In this document: piece after piece, positions 11,181 through 23,529 of the stretch | Layout: every line of letters begins with the position of its first letter | Numbering within the stretch: position 1 is the first letter of the stretch | From: Rhopalosiphum padi | Taxonomy: Eukaryota > Arthropoda > Insecta > Hemiptera > Aphididae | DNA: 64,000 nt | Assembly (NCBI RefSeq): GCF_020882245.1 | Contig: NC_083599.1 | Span: 25,244,865-25,308,864 of the forward strand | Reading direction: 5' to 3' | Notes under the pieces: generated by a model | The model's input: only the letters and a program-made list of their open reading frames with translations | The model's database searches: none | What the model was told of the DNA's origin: nothing | Translations under genes and position numbers: made by a program

Positions 11181-12871
11181 CGTACTAAATATTTGCATAG
11201 GAGTTTTGTGAAAAAAAGTATTTCCTGAGCGGTGGGGGGGCTGGGGAAACGGCAAATGGGTAAAATGTGTTTATCGGTGGGAAGGTGTTTTCGAAAAATT
11301 TTTTATTCGGTCGTACAAATTCGTACAAATTTCGTACTAAATATTTGCATAGGAGTTTTGTGAAAAAAAGTATTTCCTGAGCGGTGGGGGGGCTGGGGAA
11401 ACGGCAAATGGGTAAAATGTGTTTATCGGTGGGAAGGTGTTTTCGAAAAATTTTTTATTCGGTCGTACAAATTCGTACAAATTTCGTACTAAATATTTGC
11501 ATAGGAGTTTTGTGAAAAAAAGTATTTCCTGAGCGGTGGGGGGGCTGGGGAAACGGCAAATGGGTAAAATGTGTTTATCGGTGGGAAGGTGTTTTCGAAA
11601 AATTTTTTATTCGGTCGTACAAATTCGTACAAATTTCGTACTAAATATTTGCATAGGTGTTTTGTTTCAAAAAAGTATTTCCTGAGCGGTGGGGGGGCTG
11701 GGGAAACGGCAAATGGGTAAAATGTGTTTATCGGTGGGAAGGTGTTTTCGAAAAATTTTTTATTCGGTCGTACAAATTCGTACAAATTTCGTACTAAATA
11801 TTTGCATAGGTGTTTTGTGCAAAAAAGTATTTCCTGAGCGGTGGGGGGGCTGGGGAAACGGCAAATGGGTAAAATGTGTTTATCGGTGGGAAGGTGTTTT
11901 CGAAAAATTTTTTATTCGGTCGTACAAATTCGTACAAATTTCGTACTAAATATTTGCATAGGTGTTTTGTGCAAAAAAGTATTTCCTGAGCGGTGGGGGG
12001 GCTGGGGAAACGGCAAATGGGTAAAATGTGTTTATCGGTGGGAAGGTGTTTTCGAAAAATTTTTTATTCGGTCGTACAAATTCGTACAAATTTCGTACTA
12101 AATATTTGCATAGGAGTTTTGTGAAAAAAAGTATTTCCTGATTGGTGGGGGGGCTGGGGAAACGGCAAATGGGTAAAATGTGTTTATCGGTGGGAAGGTG
12201 TTTTCGAAAAATTTTTTATTCGGTCGTACAAATTCGTACAAATTTCGTACTAAATATTTGCATAGGAGTTTTGTGAAAAAAAGTATTTCCTGAGCGGTGG
12301 GGGGGCTGGGGAAACGGCAAATGGGTAAAATGTGTTTATCGGTGGGAAGGTGTTTTCGAAAAATTTTTTATTCGGTCGTACAAATTCGTACAAATTTCGT
12401 ACTAAATATTTGCATAGGAGTTTTGTGAAAAAAAGTATTTCCTGAGCGGTGGGGGGGCTGGGGAAACGGCAAATGGGTAAAATGTGTTTATCGGTGGGAA
12501 GGTGTTTTCGAAAAATTTTTTATTCGGTCGTACAAATTCGTACAAATTTCGTACTAAATATTTGCATAGGAGTTTTGTGAAAAAAAGTATTTCCTGAGCG
12601 GTGGGGGGGCTGGGGAAACGGCAAATGGGTAAAATGTGTTTATCGGTGGGAAGGTGTTTTCGAAAAATTTTTTATTCGGTCGTACAAATTCGTACAAATT
12701 TCGTACTAAATATTTGCATAGGTGTTTTGTGCAAAAAAGTATTTCCTGAGCGGTGGGGGGGCTGGGGAAACGGCAAATGGGTAAAATGTGTTTATCGGTG
12801 GGAAGGTGTTTTCGAAAAATTTTTTATTCGGTCGTACAAATTCGTACAAATTTCGTACTAAATATTTGCAT
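11181..12871 (-). repeat. Right arm: 152-bp tandem array (11 copies), inverted
   Basis: Inverted relative to the left arm. Monomer boundaries (end of TTTGCAT) fall at 11198, 11350, 11502, 11654, 11807, 11959, 12111, 12263, 12415, 12567, 12719 and 12871. One unit, ending 11807, is 153 bp because of a one-base change in its TTTGTTTCAAAAAAG tail. The array is longer than the left arm by a few inner units. Confidence 0.95.
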
Positions 12872-13088
12872 AGGTGTTTTGTGCAAAAAAGTATTTCCTG
12901 AGTGGTGGGGGCTGGAGAAACGTTTCTATAACCCCCCCACTCAAATTTTTGTTTAACCGCAAAAATAAATTCGTACAAATTGTTTTATTTATCGTACAAA
13001 TTCGTACAAATTTCGTACTAAATATCGAGTAAAAAAAAATTGCGAAAACATAAAGTGGGGGGGCTGGGGACACGTACGTAATATAACC

Positions 13089-14921
13089 ATGATGGTATAC
13101 TCGTATACGGTGTACTTATTTAAAAATCCCGTAGTTATTTAAAATGAATTAATACAAAATTGATATTCAGCTAAAATGTCTATCTGGTAATTTAGCTAGT
13201 ACCTAACTACACGTCAAATCTTTATTACTTAGGTACCTGATACTTATATATTAGTTTATTTTTAATTATATAGGTATTTGTATTAGCGTACCAGGAACCT
13301 AATTTAAACATTAAATTACTCATTGAAAATAAATGTAGATATTAATTCTAAATGAAATAATGATAATTAATTAGCCATTTATTCGATTAATCCATTTTAA
13401 AATGATTCATATTTCATAATTAACTATGGTTTCATAACCTGTGTTAAATTCCCGATAACTTAAGGTACCTACTGCAAGGTTCCATACACTATACGGTATA
13501 ATACTAGTATCGATATAATCAGTATTATACAAAAAAAAAATTAAATTCTGTATTTTAACATCTCTAGTAATTGGTAAGAAAATCGACAGTTCAAAACAGA
13601 TTTAAAGGAGTAGATAACAATAACTAAAGTGGTGAGATTAACAAAATATCATAAGATTTGTACAATACCTACGTGAATATCAATATTGAATATACTATAT
13701 CCTATATTAATATACTATATTTAACAAAAAAAAAACCTCATGTTTAAAATGAAATATTATTTATATGTCATTTATTTAATTATTTTTTAATAATATTTCC
13801 AATAAAGGCAAGATATATTTTGTAGACAACTCTGACAACTTATAAATAAGGTAACCTTAGGGCTTAGATTATTTATCATATAGGTAACTCATATTACCCG
13901 ATAGGCAAATACCATGAACTACCAAAAAAAACATTATAGATAAGTTATAACTAGGAAAATAATGCACTAAAAACCTACAATAAAGGTATTATAAAATTTC
14001 CAATAATGCAACAAAAAAATGCATTTTAACATTTTTAACCAGGAAAATGCAACCAACAAAGACTTGACAAAGTAAAAGTTTAGCCGAAAAACATTTTTAA
14101 AATGAAAAAATAATTTTTTAAACACATTTTTTTATGTTCAAACAAATTAATTCTTAGAACAACTAAATACAATTTAATAAATAATGAAAAAAGTAAATTA
14201 AAAATTGTTTTATTAATTTTAGATACCTGTTTATTAAATAAATATTCAATAAAACAATAAGATAATATAATTTTCTTAGATATTTTGTAATATTTTGAAA
14301 AAAATCTGTACAAAATCACGAAATATACATAGTAATTAGATTAAAATAAATGAATAAATAATAATTTAGATAAATATGCACCTAAATATTCTAAAAATGT
14401 CGAATATGAGTGTAATTAACAAAAACTAAATAAAAAGCTAATAAACTGACACAAAAGTACCAAAAAAGCATTTATTTACGAATATCATAAGAAAAAGCAA
14501 AAACAAAATTGTATTTGAACTACTGAACTCTGTGATGTATGAATCGAATTTTGTTTTTTATTAACTATATCCTGGAGTGTGAAAGTGTAAAAAAAAATGC
14601 AAATACTACAAAATCCTAGCCCTAGACCCTAGTTATAACCTATAATAGATTACCAATGTCTATTATATATTAATATAATACACATAAACTTTAATTAACC
14701 TAAAAATTAATTTAGGTAATTCATCTTTTACCTACAAAAATTGTAATTTGTGCCACTTCAAAATAACTAAATAAATGTAACTGTTCGAATATGTAGTAGG
14801 TATATTTTAACAATTGAAGTTGAAAATGTGGCGTAGATTACATACTCCCTTAATCCTTTTTATTTTAAGCGCCGTGAGTTTGTGACACAAATTACGAAAA
14901 TTAATTTTTAGGTGTGGCGAC
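13089..14921. other. AT-rich intergenic DNA
   Basis: No gene or element recognised. The longest open frame on the minus strand (14080-14319) is low-complexity Phe/Lys/Ile-rich and looks random. Confidence 0.4.
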
Positions 14922-15430
14922 AATGGTAATTGGTCAAAAAGTCCGTTTTAAAAAAAGTTGGATTAAAAGTCCTGATTCAGTTTTTTTATATTAACACATT
15001 ACACGTTGTAATATTATTATAATTATTTTCTATTTTCTTATTTTCATTTATAATTATATAATTTATTATTATTTTTAATTAATTTTAATATGTACGTAGA
15101 TACATGTATTTAAAAATATTAACATACAATCACACGATATCTTAGAAACAACAATATCAAAATTTATTTGAAACTAAATACATTTCAACAAACAATGAAT
15201 TTTATTTTATTTATAAACACATCAACTTAACTAAAACAAAAAAAAATAGTATATATAATAAAAAAATTATAATTTTGTCATTACTATAGATACCTCTAAC
15301 TATAATGTATTTAAAATAAATATTAATTATATAAAATATTTTCGGTCTTTTTGTCCGACTTTAAAAACTGAATCGGGACTTTTTATTCAACTTTTTTTAA
15401 AACGGACTTTTCGTCCGTGATTCGGCGATA
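14922..15430. mobile_element. Non-autonomous TIR element with AAAAGTCCG ends
   Basis: The left end contains AAAAAGTCCGTTTTAAAAAA, then AGTTGGATTAAAAGTCC and TGATTCAG. The right end carries the inverted counterpart, with AACTGAATCGGGACTTTTTA, then a T-run and AACGGACTTTTCGTCCG. TIRs are at least 50 bp around about 380 bp of AT-rich filler. A half copy of the same terminus is nested in the 4.7-kb element. Exact boundaries and target duplication are unclear. Confidence 0.65.
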
Positions 15431-15709
15431 ATAATGAATAATAATATACTTACATGATTTTTCTTTCATATTCATCAACACTTTGGTTACCTCGATTTCC
15501 TTGCGATTCGGTAAACGATTATGAGGTCGAATTTTTTCATACTCTGTAATTTGTTTATCTGTACTTAACACTGCTGGACAATTTAATGAAGACTTTTTTG
15601 AACATCAACATTTGATTGATTCGCTAGTTTCGTAGTATAATGTGTACAAATGGCCGTCAAGACAAATTTTGTCATTTTTTTTTTTGTTAGATTTATTAAT
15701 TATCTTCAT
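15383..15709 (-). pseudogene. Broken FLYWCH zinc-finger ORF (MULE-associated type)
   Basis: Read from an ATG at 15709, the frame gives a Lys/Asn-rich start and then CLDGHLYTLYYETSESIKC, a TGA stop, CSKKSSLNCPAVLSTDKQ, and IRPHNRLPNRKEIEVTK. This follows the FLYWCH finger pattern (LDG.LY ... W.C ... C.A.L.T ... HNH.P). A TGA stands where the conserved Trp is expected, and the second His of HNH is Arg. Such fingers are common in Mutator-like transposase proteins and in genes derived from them. It overlaps the right TIR of the neighbouring element. Read as a remnant of a transposon protein, not a working gene. Confidence 0.6.
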
Positions 15710-16770
15710 TGATGCAATGATGCTGGTAAAATTATATAGAACAGTCGAGAACACAGCATAACAAGGTACTTACATTTTATAGCAAAAATACCAAGTACCT
15801 AAATAATATAATATTATATTTATTATTTTGTCAATTTACCTATGGAAAACTTGAAAACCCTAAATGATCTACCTATCTCATTAGGTATCTGTTCTTGACA
15901 TTCTTATTATAGTCACACACGACTCACATTTGTCAATTGTTGTTCTTTACAACTTTACGAGTCGTATATAGGTATTTAATCGCAAATAATCACTTGCTTA
16001 GTGTCTCGTGGTTGCCATTCGGTTGTCGGTAAAAGCGGCACGAGTTTCAACGACTGTCCACGGACCGTGGTACATATACCTATAAGGCTATAAGTCTATA
16101 GTGGGCCGGATTTAGTACAATAATAATAAATTACAATTATTACACATCCACTTTTAATTAAACTGTACGTATGTAAGTATAGGTAATTACTATGTATACC
16201 CAAAGGCGTAACTATAGAGCTTTAGAAAAAAAAGTTTTTGCTTCTAATGCTAAAATAATTTGATATTATATTACCGCCTATGGATCATGTCGTCGTTTAT
16301 TATCAATTTTATCATTGATTGTACCGTATTATCACATAGTATTGTATTATTTGTGTTTAATATTTTCATACAAATTTAATGTTATTTTCAATTTTGAAGT
16401 AAATTGAAAATTGAATACTTATTTTTTAAATTTGTTAAATTATTCATGTGAATTTGAACATTATAATTATTACGTAGGTACTAGAAAAATAAGTTTATTT
16501 ACTATATACTAGTAAGCAAATCTAAACATATTTTGTAAATATACTTAATATGTATGGTGTATGTTGCAGTATTTTAAGCCATAGGTATTGTATTCTAATA
16601 TATTAAATTAATTGTATAAATCTTATTGTGCGATAATTTCTAGGTACATTTTTGTCAATAATAACGAGAAGGATTAAAATCTATTGAAAAAAAATCCAAA
16701 CACATACTACCTACTGCTACGTGCTCTGATGTCTCATACCAATAATATAATACATAATAACTAATAAGGA
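15710..16770. other. Intergenic DNA, possible promoter-like patch
   Basis: Mostly AT-rich. A higher-complexity patch at about 16,000-16,085 (GGTTGCCATTCGGTTGTCGG and CCACGGACCGTGG, a short palindrome) has no ORF. It could be a non-coding first exon or promoter, but nothing identifies its gene. Confidence 0.3.
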
Positions 16771-17392
16771 TGCTGCGACATAGGGATAAGTAAGTATTAG
16801 GATATAGATCACTGATATATTATAATAACATAACACGCAATAAGGATACTTCGACATAGAAATAAATATTTACATGTAATGGGGAAATATCTACACACCT
16901 GGGCGATAACGTATTAGCCCTAAACACTACGAACAATAATAAAAGGAGTGTCAAAACCACCTATGACTTTTACCTTATGAACTGGGATATGAACAAACTC
17001 TGCAACGCACTAATGGCCTATAGTAATAATCGATAAACATAATCATATTTCGAGTTCTGAGAATCTCGATCGCAGCTTATCACCCGCGTGTGGCAAGCAT
17101 CATCGGATGTCTTATATGTATAGATTAATCATCGCACGTGCATCCTGAAATGTGTAATAGCGTGAGAACGAATGACGTACTTAGGAATAGGCCAAAAGGG
17201 ACATGGATAGTAGGCCCTGGTGAGGACTCCGATAGATGTGATTTACCAGAGTTAGCTCAAGCACCTTCATGTCAGTCTACATCAGAATTTAATCATTTGG
17301 ACTTAGAGATATTTTCAATTAAATTAATAAACGACACTTAGAAATATTTTGGCACTTTTATTATTTCGATACGACCTGTTTTCGACAACCAG
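16771..17392 (+). mobile_element. Possible solo LTR or retroelement remnant
   Basis: A roughly 620-bp block with more balanced composition than its flanks. It starts TGCTGCGACATAG and ends near TTTCGACAACCAG, so the ends form a short imperfect TG..CA inverted pair. Partial direct repeats of AAGGATRCTKCGACATAG occur at 16,776 and 16,843. It includes a 67-codon open frame (17138-17341) with no family I recognise. No matching target duplication was found, so the LTR reading is tentative. Confidence 0.3.
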
Positions 17393-18772
17393 TTGTTGGC
17401 CCACTACACTACCTACAACAATCAAATCTTCATATTACTGATCAAGTAAATTTTGTAGTGTTGCTATTATTAAAATGTATTATTAGAAATGATAAATCTA
17501 TTGAAACATAAGAGAGTATAAGTATATTTGTATACATTAAAAAATGACTATGTATTTAACTTATAAAGATATAGATTAATTGAGAAGACTTGATAATAAG
17601 ATACCGACTTTTTATAATTATTATAGTATTTACTAATAAAAAAATTAGGAATTTATTTGTTTATTGTTTACGCTTGAATTTTTATTTTAATTATTTTAAA
17701 TATAAGTAAAGTACATAGTATATAAATATAACACATAAGGTTAAAACACATGTAATATGTTGCAATATTGAAACAAAATATATGTTTAGAATAAGAATAC
17801 TGTTGAGTGTTGATTAGTTGCTGTTTTATACTGATTTGCTTCTGTGTAAACTTTTACTAACCTAAACTAACCTGAACACTGCTGTAATATTTATTTATTA
17901 ATCTACCCATAATAAAGATGATTATTTAAAAAAAATTTATTTACTGTATCTTAATTAATAATAGAATTTTTTTTGTTTTAGGTATTGAAACATAATATCA
18001 ATTTAGATTGAATAAATAAGCTAGACAATATCTAGTTATAGATACCTCAGATATTTTAGTAACAAGATGCATTCTTAAAGAACTTGGATCTAATTGACCT
18101 TCAGTTGAAGTAAATATTTTTAAAATAATATTGTTATTTTGAATATGATTATTTTTTCAGTTATCTTCTAGCATAACTAACTTTTACGTTAACCAAACAG
18201 CAATAAAGGTATTGATAGTTAATCAAGATTTTTATTTTAAAGTACTTAAAAATAATTTATTTTGGTTTATAAAAAATACAAAGAACATTGTTTGGCATAA
18301 ATTTTACACCAATTAACTATAATACACAAAATTACAATAACCCATAGAGGTATATAAATAAACATATCATTTGATTGTCAAAAATAAATAAAAGTAAAAA
18401 ATAAAATATCTCAAACTTAAAATTAGAGAACAGGAAAAAATAGTTTCTATGTCAGCTATTATTACAAAACTAACATTGTAGTACTGACTTTTCTGCAAAA
18501 ATAATAAAACAAATTTCTTATCAAAATTGCTTTAATATATTTTTTCTTTTACATTATTTTGTTGATATGACATTAAGCACATGAAATGACAATAAAATCA
18601 ATATATGTAAAAAATGTTTTATTTATAATAACTAATAATTTGTATTATAAGTAATTCTATAATTATACTATAAAAATGATCATTCTAAAGTAGTTAATCG
18701 TTAAGTCTTCAAATTTGCAAACTTATATATATAATTTCATGATAACTTAATTCTTAACAATAATAATATTAT
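17393..18772. other. AT-rich intergenic DNA
   Basis: No exon or repeat ends recognised; scattered A/T runs. Confidence 0.4.
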
Positions 18773-18917
18773 AGGTGTGTCCACAAGAGGTGCACCTAAT
18801 CTAACTTGAAGCAATTTCAGATGGCATTATGAACTATGGAAAGTTGTTCAAAAAGGGAGTTAAAGCCATTTAGCCCCCTAGGTACGCATCAGGTTGCACC
18901 CTCTATGTCAAAGGTCT
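18773..18917. mobile_element. Short MITE candidate with GTGTGTCCA ends
   Basis: About 145 bp of balanced composition in AT-rich surroundings. The inverted ends are GTGTGTCCA..AGAGGTGCA and TTGCACCCTCT..TGGACACAC. No clear target duplication. Confidence 0.4.
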
Positions 18918-21151
18918 GGACACACTTATGAATAATATGCACTTATGATTTACTTAAAATAACATGAATATATCAACTTTTTCTTTAACTTATTAATCAT
19001 AACACATTGTTCATATTATTTAAATCTATCTAAATATTCATCTGATTATTGATTGTAATATAAAATTTCTGATAGACTTGGTATTATCTTGTAAGAATAC
19101 ATATCAACCTGAAAAATGTATATATTTCATACCACGGTGTTCAAATAAAAATTATATTATTAAATTATCAAAGAATAAAACATATATTATAAATACCTAT
19201 CAATTAACAAGTATAATATTCATTTATTTGTGAAATACAAAAATATTTACAATTAATTAAATAAAATTATTTATTTAGCAAGTATGATTATGTATACTAT
19301 AATATAATATACATATATTAAATGGAACACGCAATATGTTGGCTTTTAAAGTGAAGACCAAGATTTGAAACTGAAATACATTTTGTCTTTATAATATTAT
19401 AATATTTAAAGGTTTTACTAAGGTTACTGTGACAAAGCCCTTATAAAATTAGGTTTTATTAGACCGTGCATATGTTATAATTTATGAGAAATATTTTTGG
19501 AGAATAAAAAACCATTTTAATACTTTTTAAATACATTATTTATAGTTTTATAATTTTTTTATAGGAAATAGAAGATTCCACTTAAAAAATGAAGAAAGTT
19601 GAGAAGGCTACAGAACCCTCTTCTTTATGTTAAGAAAATCAAATGAATTTTTTCTTTTGTTTAAATGTTTTTGTAAAAATAATTTGATAGTAAACTATAA
19701 ACATTTTTCAAATGTATTAATTACTTAATAATATTGTAGTATTCAAAATTATTTTACACACTTGTGCAATGAATAATGATGTAATTTTAATATGTTTACA
19801 AATATAAAAAGTTCTAAAATTATATAATTACAAAATATAATGCTGTCAAAAGTTGTTCATATTTTTTAAATAATAATTAGTAATTACTTTTACTTCTTTA
19901 AGTTAACCACAAAAAATATAGCAATACAATTGATAAATTTATAACCTATAAAAAAAGTTGTAAAAAATTCATAGTGTAGATAATTGTTGGATCAAATAAT
20001 TGATGTGTGGATAATCAACACTTTACTTTAACTGTATATAGAATTTAATATTTAATAATAAATAATAATACATTTATAAACATTAAGTACAATAATTAAA
20101 TACTTTCTCTTTGTATGTGTACAATTAATATTGTTTATTGTACATTTTTAGTTATAAAAATATTTTTTTTTATTTTTGTTTTTAAAGTGTTAAAAATAAG
20201 TTTATAAAATGTAATCAATAAAATAATAAACAAAAAACACTCAGATAATATTAATGAAATAAAAACAACATTTCACTAAAAATCACTTTAATTCAAGTAT
20301 CATTTAATTTTCTGATAAATTTGCTATTGAAAATGAACATATATTATTATTCATTAAATGTTTAATTTATATTGTTAAGTATTTAATACATGGAAATATT
20401 TTTAATACCAATGTGAAATTATAAAATACTCATAATTGTAAAATTACATTGTTGTAATATTGTAATTATTATAACATTTCATAATTTTTACAATTTACCA
20501 CATGAAGCACAAGAGCAGCATCAATATCAGTATTGAAAAATTAATATTATTTGAGAAGAAAATAGTTGATAAATATCTTTATAAAAAATTCAGGAATAAT
20601 TTTAAATGTACTATCACAACTTGCTATACAGACCTAAATATTATATTCATATGAATAATATATACAATATATTAATTAAAAAATTGACTTAAATTATTTA
20701 TCAAATCTTGTGCAAAATGCACATTGGTAATATATTTATAAAAAAATTTGCGCAGTTTCCTCTTTCGTTAATGGAATTTAGTAATATCTGTTGAAATAGT
20801 TGAGGTATTTAAATGTTTTTATTGTAATTTAGTTTTAATAAAAAAAATAATTAATATAAATAATTTAATCTGTTATACAGGCTGTGTGATGATATTACAA
20901 ATTATTGATTATCAACAGGTGACAACAAATAGTGCAAATTTGTTATGTCTCCAAGTGTTAAAGAAAAAAAACTAGTCTTAAATGTCGTATAGGTACTCTG
21001 TATATTATTCATCTGAGTTGTTTCCGAAAAACTAATTTGTATACTATATCGAAAACAAAATAAACAAAGTTATCTAAACTAACCATAAACAACTTATAAT
21101 TTATAATTAATTCTTATTTTCAAAATTAGCAAAAATTAAGTACCTATTTAG
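18918..21151. other. AT-rich intergenic DNA
   Basis: More than 2 kb of A/T-rich, low-complexity sequence on both strands. I see no ORF, transposon terminus or RNA gene. Confidence 0.45.
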
Positions 21152-21159
21152 TATTTAGG

Positions 21160-21698
21160 CAGTGGCGTAGCTATCATCGGGCAAAGCAGGGCAGTGCCCT
21201 GGGGCCCCTAGATCTTAGAGGCCCTCAGAGCTCTTGGTAAGTTTTAAAAATACATCCGTAAAATAATTGAAATAAAATTGAAAAAAGGGTTGGATATTTT
21301 TAATATGATAATTGAATATTAGAAGTTTAATATGAACATTATGAACATTATGAACATTGTATACCTATAAATACACAGAATATGCAATAATCGGTGCTCG
21401 TAAAAGATTATAAATTTGATTTGATAGCCTTTATTTTATTTTATTTGATTATATAGAATTAATAAATTAATAATGATAAAATGTTAATATTTAAAATTTG
21501 TTTTAGTAATTAAATGGATTTCCTTTTTATTTTGAGTATCAATTTATTATCTGTTTATTATTTTCATTAATGGTTTTATGGAGGTATTTATATTTTAAAC
21601 AGCAATATAACGTATAATGTGGTTTTTCCTATATATAGAATTAAGGAGCCTAATTTATTAATTGCCCCGGGGCCCATTCCCATCATGTTACGCCACTG
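21160..21698. mobile_element. Non-autonomous hAT element, TSD TATTTAGG
   Basis: A 539-bp element with ends CAGTGGCGTAGCTATCATCG and CATCATGTTACGCCACTG. It is flanked by a perfect 8-bp duplication TATTTAGG (21152-21159 and 21699-21706). The subterminal GCCCTGGGGCCCC and CCCCGGGGCCC blocks also mirror each other. No transposase. Confidence 0.88.
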
Positions 21699-21706
21699 TA
21701 TTTAGG

Positions 21707-22460
21707 TACTAACACTCTCAATACTACTTTCATTTAAACTCCACATTGATTAAGTTAATTATTTTCTCCTGTTTAAGTAATGGATTATTCAGATTAAATT
21801 CTCTGACATGATGAGATTATCTAGTGATATAAAATGAGCAATTGTCCAGCACTATATCCATCCAGTTTTTTACTCCATTATAATATAAGGAATAGCTAAA
21901 AAAAAGTTTATAATTTAAGGTTCTTTTATTTTAATATTTTATAATTAATTTCATAGTTAATACTCACATTTTATTCTCTGTTACTTTCTTTTTATAATAC
22001 ATGAAAGCTGTCTCTAATAATTTCAGTGTCCCTTTTAAACGCCTAGAATTGTGTATAATTGTGGTCTTGCTACAATAACCGTGGATGTTTTAGTGAAAAA
22101 AAAAATAATTTACTTACATTTGAAGCACACTACATAACAATCCAAATCTGGACCATGAAGGTCAAAAAGACTAAAACAACTGCATTTAAGATATAAATAC
22201 TATAGTTTTAAGTCAAAAACTTAAAATCATGGATAATAATCAAAATAATTAATACATTTCAATCATGTCATATTTTTAGGTAAAGATATAAACTATTATA
22301 CAACATATAAAAATTTTATTTTATATACACAATGACATTTCAAATTTAATATTTTTCGTCAAAAAATAATTCGACCTATCATATTAATATTTTAAAATGC
22401 TTCTTACAATGTATTTAAAAATAAGAAACTGATAATTTAGTAAATGTACTACAAAAAAAA
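21707..22460. other. AT-rich intergenic DNA
   Basis: No feature recognised between the hAT element and the dispersed repeat. Confidence 0.4.
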
Positions 22461-23426
22461 GGTGGACCAGTGGACAGTGGGTATCGCTCTGCTGTATAGT
22501 AGAGATGGAGAGTAAGTCACCATAATAGATATGTTAAATTTGAATACAATGATAGGTAGGTATCATTGTATACTAAAAACGATTCTGAACGGAGATGATT
22601 TGTCAGTCTAGGATAATTAGTAGGATATATTATATTATTACTTATATTTAAATTGTAATAAGAATAACTAATAATATATCGTTAGTTTACTCGATTTCGT
22701 AAAAACATAAATTTCATACGCTCATACAATTTTTCCTATATTGATGCTGAAGTTTTTTTTTTACTGTTATTTGAAGAAAAAGTTATCGAGAACCTTGTAT
22801 TGGGTTTTTAAACCTAAGATATAAATTACAAAAAATTTATGAATTTTCAACTTCAAAATTACTATTTTTATATATTTCGTAAGCATTTAAACTTTTAATG
22901 CTTATAAACAAAAATTGTGATTAACGATTTTTGATTTTTTTTTTTACTAAAATAAGAACAGCTTATAATAAACCTTGTATTAAATTTTAAAGATTTTTTG
23001 GAAAGCCAAATTTTTTTATCGGCATTTCAAGAAAAAAAATTTAGAAAAATCGAAAATTTCAATGGTCTATAAATAGTTTGAAAAAATTCTAAATATTTTG
23101 AAAATTTAATCGTATATATACAACACTAATATAAACATTTTGTAAAAATTTCAAGTATTTACAAGTATTTTTGAGTTACAGCAAAATCAAAAAATCGATT
23201 TGGTCGAAAAGTGGTTATGCGTAAAAATTCCCGTTTTTCCGTTACTTTTTCAGGGGTTTTCCTGACGCTTTTGAAAACTACTGGACATTTTTCACAGAGG
23301 GGCTGAAGTCAAAAATCAAAGCACTATTATTACTCCAAAACGTGATGACAGACCACAGACACAAAAAAGTTAAAAAAAAAAAACATCATTGTAAAATCAA
23401 TACATTCAACACTCCGTTCAGAATCT
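22461..23426 (+). repeat. Dispersed ~0.9-kb repeat, copy 2
   Basis: The same family and orientation as 6.59-7.45 kb, and more complete. It shows GATTCTGAACGGAGATGATT at about 22,580 and the inverse ACTCCGTTCAGAATC at the far end, so the element carries subterminal inverted repeats. Confidence 0.75.
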
Positions 23427-23529
23427 TAAATAATTTAAGTATATATTTCTTATAATAAAATGTGATCGAAACAGTAACTTATAACTTAAGTTAAATTAAT
23501 TACACAGATACAAATTATTACCTCATAAT

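Larger units (their letters stand above)
8803..13079. mobile_element. Foldback transposon with satellite-array arms and captured gene fragment
   Basis: A complete 4,277-bp element. The two ends are exact inverted copies (ACGTACGTGTCCCCAG at 8803, reverse complement ending 13079), and both are bordered by the 9-bp sequence AATATAACC (8794-8802 and 13080-13088). From each end inward come about 200 bp of unique terminal sequence (TTTATGTTTTCGCAA, then a GTTAAACAAAAATTTGAGTG block), an array of 152-bp monomers, and, in the middle, a perfect 95-bp inverted pair around a 250-bp core. The core holds the tail of a ubiquitin-specific-protease-like ORF. Long TIRs built from tandem repeats, with a 9-bp duplication, are the hallmark of foldback elements; a 9-bp duplication also fits Mutator-like transposons. 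No transposase is present, so it is non-autonomous. The open frames that run across the monomers are phase accidents of a 152-bp period and are not annotated. Confidence 0.9.

Noticed and set aside
8904..13073. Series of 64-98 codon frames repeated across the foldback arms
   Set aside because: They recur because a 152-bp monomer shifts the frame by two bases per unit. They have no independent start signals or protein family and are simple read-through of the tandem repeat.
15451..15570. Possible upstream TRPC exon with a GTAAGT donor
   Set aside because: Joining it to the 4630 acceptor places a stop in its frame, and the sequence fits a FLYWCH finger instead; the GTAAGT lies inside that frame.
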